Origin: Plectrocnemia conspersa
Taxonomy: Eukaryota; Arthropoda; Insecta; Trichoptera; Polycentropodidae
Assembly (NCBI GenBank): GCA_009617715.1
Contig: VTFK01000175.1
Location: 310,001 to 374,000, forward strand
Length of the DNA stretch: 64,000 bases
Reading direction: 5' to 3'
The notes under the pieces are model-generated. The model was not told the DNA's origin. It was given only the letters and a program-made list of their open reading frames with translations, and did no database searches. Numbering within the stretch: position 1 is the stretch's first letter; the number at the start of each line of letters is the position of its first letter. Shown here one piece after another: positions 58,254-64,000 of this stretch. A program made the position numbers and the translations under genes.

Positions 58254-60970
58254 CTCGCAACGGGTAAGAATAAGGGACGCGATCGCGACTCTCTAGAGCA
58301 CTCTAATGCATGCACTACACTCTCTGGAATTTGGCCAAGGATGGAGCATATAGTGAGTTACTTCGGTCGAGTTCGGTTCTGCCCGCTTTAAATCCCTCGG
58401 AAATTGTCCGACATTACCGAGAACGGAAGGTAAAGTGGGGGTAAGTCAGTTGACTTGGCCAGCTTCGAGCACTTCTGAACATTGTCGGCAAAAGGATTTT
58501 CGAGCGCGAGCGGTAAAATACTTCCCCTTTTGCTCTCTCGCGTGTTAAGTGACGAGAGTGAGAGAGATAATGATATAGTGTTTCGCAAACTGAGATAGAA
58601 CGAGTAACTCGGTTCAATTTCAGTATGCACGTAGGCGTCCTATGGTAAACACGCATGTCGAGCGCTGCATCGTAGTCACGTGGTCAAGTTATAATACCAC
58701 ATGCTTATCGGGGACTTCAACAGACTCTTACTGACATCTTTGAATATTTTAGGGCACCAAAAGGGATTAATTATATTTTTGATAGTATATTTTTCTAACA
58801 GATATTTTTTTTCATATAAAATTAAATAATTAAAAAATAATTAGTGGTACTTGATTTTGTTAAAAAAATCGTTTCGAATATCTATGTATTTTCCTAGATT
58901 GGTTTATATGTCACACCATAACGAATTCCTATTAAGAATCGATGGCGATAGCATAGTCACAGATGTGGTGTTCGTATTCTGAAGTATCATTTTTATGCCT
59001 TATGGCATTTTGAAAAAGCCGACAAAGATTTTGCGTAAATTGAATATTTACGACCGAAAAGTTTTGACTGATATTGTAATGGTGAGTGCTCACACAAACT
59101 TTTATAATTACCTATCAGTAGCGTAATTTTAATAATATGACAATTTAAAAATTGCGATTATTTGGCACATTTTTTGATCGCGCGCAAATATGCCGGCTGT
59201 ACGTGACAGAAGCCGCCGTCCAAACGTCATTCACGCACGCATATTAAATTTGCGACAGTGTGGTCGCTTACTCGAAGTTGTAGGTCTCGGCCGACTTCAG
59301 CTGTAACTTCGGTTCGGACAACTTCCAGAGAGTGTAGTGCAGGCATAAAGCTCGCAACCGAAAGTTTTCGAGCATTGACGGGTTGTCAACAACAATATGA
59401 TTCACCACGAAAATAAGTAGTGTAAGAAAGAAATGTTTCTTTCGTTGTTACTTTATTGTGCAATATCACAAGCGAAACATCCAAATACGATACTATTATT
59501 ATTATCCAATAATATATGTAGTTTTCCCTTTATATCCATGACATAGTAAATTACGTATATTTTGAAATAATTTATTTTATGAATATTAAACTAATTCGAT
59601 AAATAGCACGAATTAAACCCATTTATTTATATAAAATTGAATGACGTTAACCGCATGGTCAATTCATATTAAATTTAGTCATGCACTACATTCGTACGTT
59701 CATTGCATTCGGTTTTTGCTACTCGATGCCGTCATTTTGTAGTGTCAATAATCCGTTAATCATTTCTCTTTTAAAATATGTACATAATACATCAAAAGTC
59801 GTAAAGGTAAAAGGTTAAAAAATGTTTTGCAAGTTTGTTTGAATTATGAAATGTATACAATATAATAATTTGCGTAGGTGCTTCGAACCTTTTTACTTGA
59901 ACAAATTTACCTCGACTGTCGACAGAGCTTTTTCTATGTATTATGCGAACGATGTAAACATTCCTTGTTAATACACATGATTTTAATTAATCGCCTCCTT
60001 TATTTTCGATTCGTTAATTATATTATTCTTTCGGTTCAGCGCCTAACGGGGTCGTAATTATAGTGTGATCTCGAAATGCCTTAACTACGTATCGTTAACT
60101 TAGGGATTTGCAAAAAATGCTGGCGATACTAATTCTGCCGCTGTGTAATTACTGTTTTCTCCTCGGAGGAATTAGAGCAGCGAGCTTATTTAGTACTCAA
60201 CTTTAGGGTCTCTAAATCTGTTTAAAAACAGAAAGCTTAATTTATCTGTTTGAAGGTTTGTAACTTAAAATATATTCACATTTAGATTTTATTTATTATT
60301 TATGTTTGATTAATTAAATAATAGTTTTACACATAGAAAACAGCTAATTGGAATCAAAATATTAAATTTTGCAAACATGATTTATTCGCAAAATTGTATT
60401 TGGGCTTTTGAGCCGAATTCGATCTAAATCAGCGGTTCTCTATTCCTATATTTTATATGGTTTTCCCCCATAGGAAATATTTTATTAATGTTCACACTCT
60501 CTATTCATATAATCACATTTCGAGATAAATAAGTATTTTATTTTATTTTTTTAACCACACTACGGATAAATAAGCATACGAATGTATCATATATTTGCTT
60601 GACAGGCCTGCCGATAGGGTGGAGGGGGGGGGAGAGGAGACAAATTCCCGAGGCTCCTTGAGATGCCCAACGCTAAAAAGATCATAGCAAGAATATATTT
60701 ATAAAAAAACAACCTCAGAAAATGAATTTGGAGATGTACTTATATACTGATCTATTTTAGGTATAATTTTGTTTTAGCCTTTTTTTATACATATACAAGA
60801 AATAAAAGGAGCGGAACATTGCCTTCAAAAGAACCCACTTTCTAAGTAGTACTTTCACAATAAATATTATTATTCAAAAGGATAGATTATAGTTTTTTGA
60901 CGCGGCTCCGTTTGTGTTTAAATTTGTTTGCAAATTATTGTTGACTTTATTGCTTTTTGAACGTTTAAAA
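58254..60970. other. Gene-free stretch with two GC-rich islands
   Basis: Bases 58260-58680 and 59170-59400 are GC-rich and carry no convincing frame. The first includes GAGAGTGAGAGAGATAATG-like purine repeats, the second has many CpG. Either could be regulatory. A G-rich run near 60622 (GGAGGGGGGGGGAGAGG) adjoins GGCCTGCCGATAGGGT, possibly a degraded hAT end. Confidence 0.35.
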
Positions 60971-60974
60971 TATA

Positions 60975-61860
60975 TTAGACAGGTGCTAGTAAAATTATAT
61001 TTACATACTCATCATTATTTATTTACATCCGATGTATAAATGTTGCTGTGAATGTGTATATATTTTCACTAGTAAAATCCAAATACATTTTCATCAGTAG
61101 ATATATATTTCTACTAGCGAAAATACAATTTAACTGATAGGCGCTAATATGCTGCTCTAAAATGTATTTGAAACTCAATTTGACAGTTGCGAAACGTCCA
61201 TTTGCTGTTCAAACCCAAACCAAACCGAATGAAAGCTCTAAAATTAATTATAGTTTTAGAACTTTCATTAGGTGAAATCCAAATTCCGAACTAAGCCAAC
61301 TTTCTCAGGGGATAATAAGTGGAAGAATAAGTACAGACAGACATCGCATCTCAGTTTGTCTGCATTTCGATATTACACTATGTTTTAAAAATTTGATAGC
61401 TATCTTTACCGATATTACTATGAGCTTCTAATATAAGAGGGCTGATCAAAGTATTTTCAAATCGAATTTTGGTCAATAGGAAAGCGCAAAATCAATTGTC
61501 ACTTCTCAGAAGTCAAAAATTCACGTCAAAAACAATAAACTCGTGTAATTAATATTTAGACAATATGTTTTGAGGAAAATGTACAGACAGATGTCGCATC
61601 TCGCATATTGCTCCATAGTTGGTCTGCATTTTGATATTACACTATGTTTTAAAAATATGATAGCTATCCTTACCGATATTACTATGGACTTCTAATATAA
61701 GAGGGCTGATGAAAGTATATTCAAACCAAATTTTGGTCAACAGGAGAGCCCATAAACAGTTGATCACTTCTCCAGAAGGCAAAAATTCACGTTAAAAGCA
61801 ATAAAATCGTGTCGGCGCCGAGCGTTCCCACTGCGACGGATAATTGTTTTTTGCGAATAA
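60975..61860 (+). repeat. F1 fold-back repeat, copy 8 (with duplicated end module)
   Basis: It starts with GACAGGTGCTAGTAAAATTA and arm units (ATTTTCACTAGTAAAATCC, CTACTAGCGAAAATAC). Then come GCTGCTCTAAAATGTATTTG, AACTCAATTTGACAGTTGCG, GCTGTTCAAACCCAAACC and the palindrome CTAAAATTAATTATAGTTTTAG, followed by the end module 61320-61555 and again 61580-61850. The second copy ends GTCGGCGCCGAGCGTTCCC and ACTGCGACGG. Confidence 0.8.
61325..61850 (+). repeat. Direct duplication of the F1 end module
   Basis: GTACAGACAGACATCGCATC (61334 onward) and GTACAGACAGATGTCGCATC (61579 onward) start two copies sharing TTTGATAGCTATCTTTACC / TATGATAGCTATCCTTACC, CTTCTAATATAAGAGGGCTG, TTTTGGTCAATAGGAAAGCG / TTTTGGTCAACAGGAGAGCC and TTCACGTCAAAAACAATAAA / TTCACGTTAAAAGCAATAAA. 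The spacing is about 245 bp. Confidence 0.88.
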
Positions 61861-62658
61861 AACACGACTAATTATCTGATAAATATTATGAATAGATATT
61901 TTTAATAATTTTTAATGCTTAATTAAAATATTTCGTTTAAAATATGTCGCAATGGTGGCTAATTTTTATATTTATTTGTAGCATAGAAATGGTTAACTCG
62001 TACCTATTATTATTTATTCAAGAAATTATATTACGATGTTAAAAATATATAAAATGCCATTTTTTAATGATCCCTGGAATCGTTGTTTGCCCAGGGCCTC
62101 CACTTTTCAGGGCCCAGGGCTCTCCACTGGTACTGGATGTATATTTGTTAATGTATGTGTATGCAATACAAATATAAATTGTACTAATAGAAAAACAGTT
62201 ATATTGATATTGCGAATATGAAAATGAATGACTACTTTATTCTTTACTTCGTTCATGATTTCAAAATGTCAATCTTTCTTGCTGATTTTAAACTGAATGT
62301 TCACTAGTTTTTCCGCAATGTATTTTAGCTATTCATCATCAGATTTTAAGTTTAATCATTTTTGATGTATTCTTTTGAAATCCTTAAGTCTAAGGTGGCA
62401 ATAAATAACACGTATGTAAGTGCACCTTTACATTTAACAATTCAACAATATAAAATCCAAAACTTTAATAACTTATTTTTAAATTCACTTAAATACAGTA
62501 AATAATGTATTTTCCCAATTAATTCAGTCGCAAGTGACAAATCGTAAAACGAGCCCGATTAAAGCGGCCGTTAAACGTGATGAAATTTTACGTCTACTAG
62601 AGAGTGGTTCGGTGTTCGGCGCCCCCTAGCTCTTGTAAATATTTCATCAGGGTATTAC
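61861..62658. other. Gene-free stretch (presumed intron)
   Basis: TTGCCCAGGGCCTCCACTTT and CAGGGCCCAGGGCTCTCC at 62087-62120 look like a hAT-type end fragment. The frame PIKAAVKRDEILRLLESGS at about 62560-62628 (+) is open but lacks splice borders. The rest is AT-rich. Confidence 0.3.
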
Positions 62659-62706
62659 CTTGCGTCCCTTCGTAATGAACATCGTGAATATTACAGCGTC
62701 GGCAAA
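62659..62706 (-). CDS. 48-nt internal exon of an unidentified membrane-protein gene
   Basis: On the minus strand this is preceded by a strong acceptor (GCGGCGGTTTTTTTCAG) and followed by a good donor (AAG|GTAATA). It is exactly 16 codons in phase 0, FADAVIFTMFITKGRK: a hydrophobic segment ending in basic residues. It is phase- and strand-compatible with the exon at 63504-63635, about 0.8 kb upstream in gene direction. Together they give a short polar start, a hydrophobic stretch of roughly 30 residues and a basic boundary. I do not recognise the family. Confidence 0.5.
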
Positions 62707-63503
62707 CTGAAAAAAACCGCCGCAATTTCGTAGGCGGCTTTTTAAGGCAAAACGTTTCACTTAATCTAGCAATTCAAATTCTAGGCTCACGGTATGGTCA
62801 TCCCCAATTTTGGATTCACAATCAAGGTTTATTGGCGAACCTGAAATTAACCAACCGCGGTAACCACTATTGGGTCCATAAGCCATGTAATTAGGGTGGA
62901 ATCCCGACAAAGCACAGTTGAAAGCTTAATTTTGTTGTAAAACCATTTTGAAAATTGAATGTCGTTAACCAAACGGAAACAATAAACCTACTAATTGAAC
63001 TTTATTTAAAATATTTATTCGGATTATAGATTGAATGTTCATATCGTTTTTTCATATATTATTTTACTAAAAACAAAAGATTATTAAATATTTTAAACTC
63101 TTGACTTGTGTTGACTTTCCGTTTAATTTTGTTTAAAATCAGTGTCACGTATCGTCAGTGGTTAAGAGAAATTGCATTTGCAAGTATTTAGGTGTTTTGG
63201 GTCCAATAGTTTTTTACCAGTTTTATAGCAGAATTTCATACTCCAGTGGTTTACGTTAACGTGATAATTTTTTTGTTATGAATTTTCCGTGTCGCAATTT
63301 ATTATTTTTAATTATTAATCACGACAATCGCGCTCTGACAGCTAAAGTGCGAATTTGAATATTTTCACCGTAATTAACAGGCAGTAACGTTAACGTGGTG
63401 CTTTTGCCGCACGCGGCGTTTACGTGACTTTCGTGCCTAGATTGCGTTTGTACGCGATTGCGCCGGTAAAAATGTGGTTACCGCATTGAAAAAAAGTACT
63501 AAC

Positions 63504-63635
63504 CTTTATTATCTCATAGGCGTTACAAAACACAGCCATAAATGCCAAAAACAGTAATCCTTTCGGATAGAATCTTATTGTCGACTTAAAAGCTTGCAAT
63601 TTATCTTTTATTTCTTCCTCTGTATTAGGTAACAT
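63504..63635 (-). CDS. First coding exon of an unidentified membrane-protein gene
   Basis: The minus-strand ATG at 63635 has a good context (GCACCATG) and an in-frame TGA upstream. The exon is 44 codons: MLPNTEEEIKDKLQAFK, STIRFYPKGLLFLAFMAVF, CNAYEIIK. It ends at donor AAG|GTTAGT in phase 0. There is an acidic N-terminal helix, then a hydrophobic segment at about residues 26-40. The next exon is probably 62659-62706. The family is unknown to me. A SINE on the opposite strand begins only about 38 bp upstream of the ATG, so the 5' UTR or promoter must lie in or across the SINE. Confidence 0.6.
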
Positions 63636-63672
63636 GGTGCATCATAAACATATTTAACATTAAAGGACGGAA

Positions 63673-64000
63673 TAGCGTAGTCCGTAACATCTCAGACTAA
63701 TAACTCTGAGGTTGCGGGCTCGAGCCCCGGCAGCAGCACTCCAATTTTTATTTATAAAAAATAATACGCTAATATTAAATAAAAACCGGCCCCAGCAGCA
63801 GTACATCAATTGGTTATAAATTGTCTTACACATAATAATTTATAATTATTAATATAGATGTGACCGATACCCAGACTTTCAGTCTGGTGGTTAATACTTA
63901 CGTAAAGGTATTCATTATATCTGATTGACTTACTCAGTTGGTACAGATTTTCCCCGTTGTAACGCATTGGGCTTATGCCTGTCAGGTTTCAACAGAAGTT
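63673..64000 (+). repeat. tRNA-derived SINE, copy 2 (continues to window edge)
   Basis: The head is GCGTAGTCCGTAACATC with a CTCAGA/TCTGAG arm and the B box GCGGGCTCGAGCCCC. The body carries AATTTTTATTTATAAAA, TATAGATGTGACC, the hairpin CCAGACTTTCAGTCTGG, TGGTTAATACTTACGTA, TTGACTTACTCAGTTGGTAC and TGTAACGCATTGGGCTTATG, then GCCTGTCAGGTT. It is longer in the middle than copy 1 (an extra ~45 bp around 63900-63945). The end may lie beyond the window. Confidence 0.85.

Noticed and set aside
58388..58656. Two overlapping 80-codon minus-strand frames rich in Ser and Leu
   Set aside because: They arise from purine/pyrimidine simple sequence in a GC-rich island; no splice borders or motifs.

Overview
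This window looks like AT-rich nuclear DNA from an arthropod, most probably an insect. I see no bacterial-style operons. Coding sequence is confined to short exons with GT/AG borders, and candidate core promoters have the arthropod Inr/DPE layout. The rest is mostly decayed transposable elements: Tigger/pogo, several hAT lineages, piggyBac-like TTAA elements, a jockey-type LINE and a tRNA-derived SINE. I cannot fix the insect order from sequence alone. All family names come from recognising motifs by eye; no search was run.

Host genes: (1) A POPDC/bves (Popeye) first coding exon lies on the + strand at 32296-32862. It encodes a glycosylated N-terminus and three membrane segments and ends at a phase-0 donor; the cAMP-binding Popeye domain exons are not visible. 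(2) A minus-strand gene for a secreted or membrane protein starts near 26966, where an Inr and a DPE are correctly spaced. Its signal-peptide exon is at 26581-26702 and a 60-nt exon at 19533-19592. The cysteine pattern recalls the N-terminus of ROS1/sevenless-type receptors, but weakly. A one-base frameshift interrupts the signal peptide in this assembly. (3) A minus-strand gene starts at 63635 with two phase-0 exons (63504-63635 and 62659-62706) encoding a small membrane-anchored start. A SINE lies immediately upstream of its ATG. Further coding-like frames (13232, 15400, 47400, 53500 and 58150 regions) are given at low confidence.

Mobile-element layout: 1.8-3.5 kb, a dead Tigger with TIRs and TA target duplication. 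4.85-6.3 kb, inverted arrays of short repeats plus the first copy of a modular fold-back family (called F1 here) that recurs near 7.4, 11.4, 14.1, 33.8, 45.9, 55.1 and 61.4 kb. 8.6 kb, a ZBED4-like hAT. 10.1-10.9 and 42.9-43.8 kb, two copies of a 0.9-kb repeat. 15.0, 20.3, 23.2-24.8, 38.8-39.3 and 45.1-46.8 kb, TTAA elements. 16.4-17.7 kb, a LINE. 27.2-28.4 kb, a cluster of four small DNA elements, one being a 69-bp hAT remnant with a perfect 8-bp target duplication. 29-30.1 kb, a hAT pseudogene. 52.4 kb, a GTF2IRD2-like hAT fragment. 54.2-55.7 kb, a KIAA1586-like hAT split by an F1 copy. 48.7 and 63.7 kb, two SINE copies.

The most unusual feature is F1: ordered modules ending in a near-perfect ~230-bp hairpin, with outer arms of short palindromic GTGAAAATATA repeats, no recognisable transposase, and an internal block that is also present in an unrelated-looking MITE at 28 kb.
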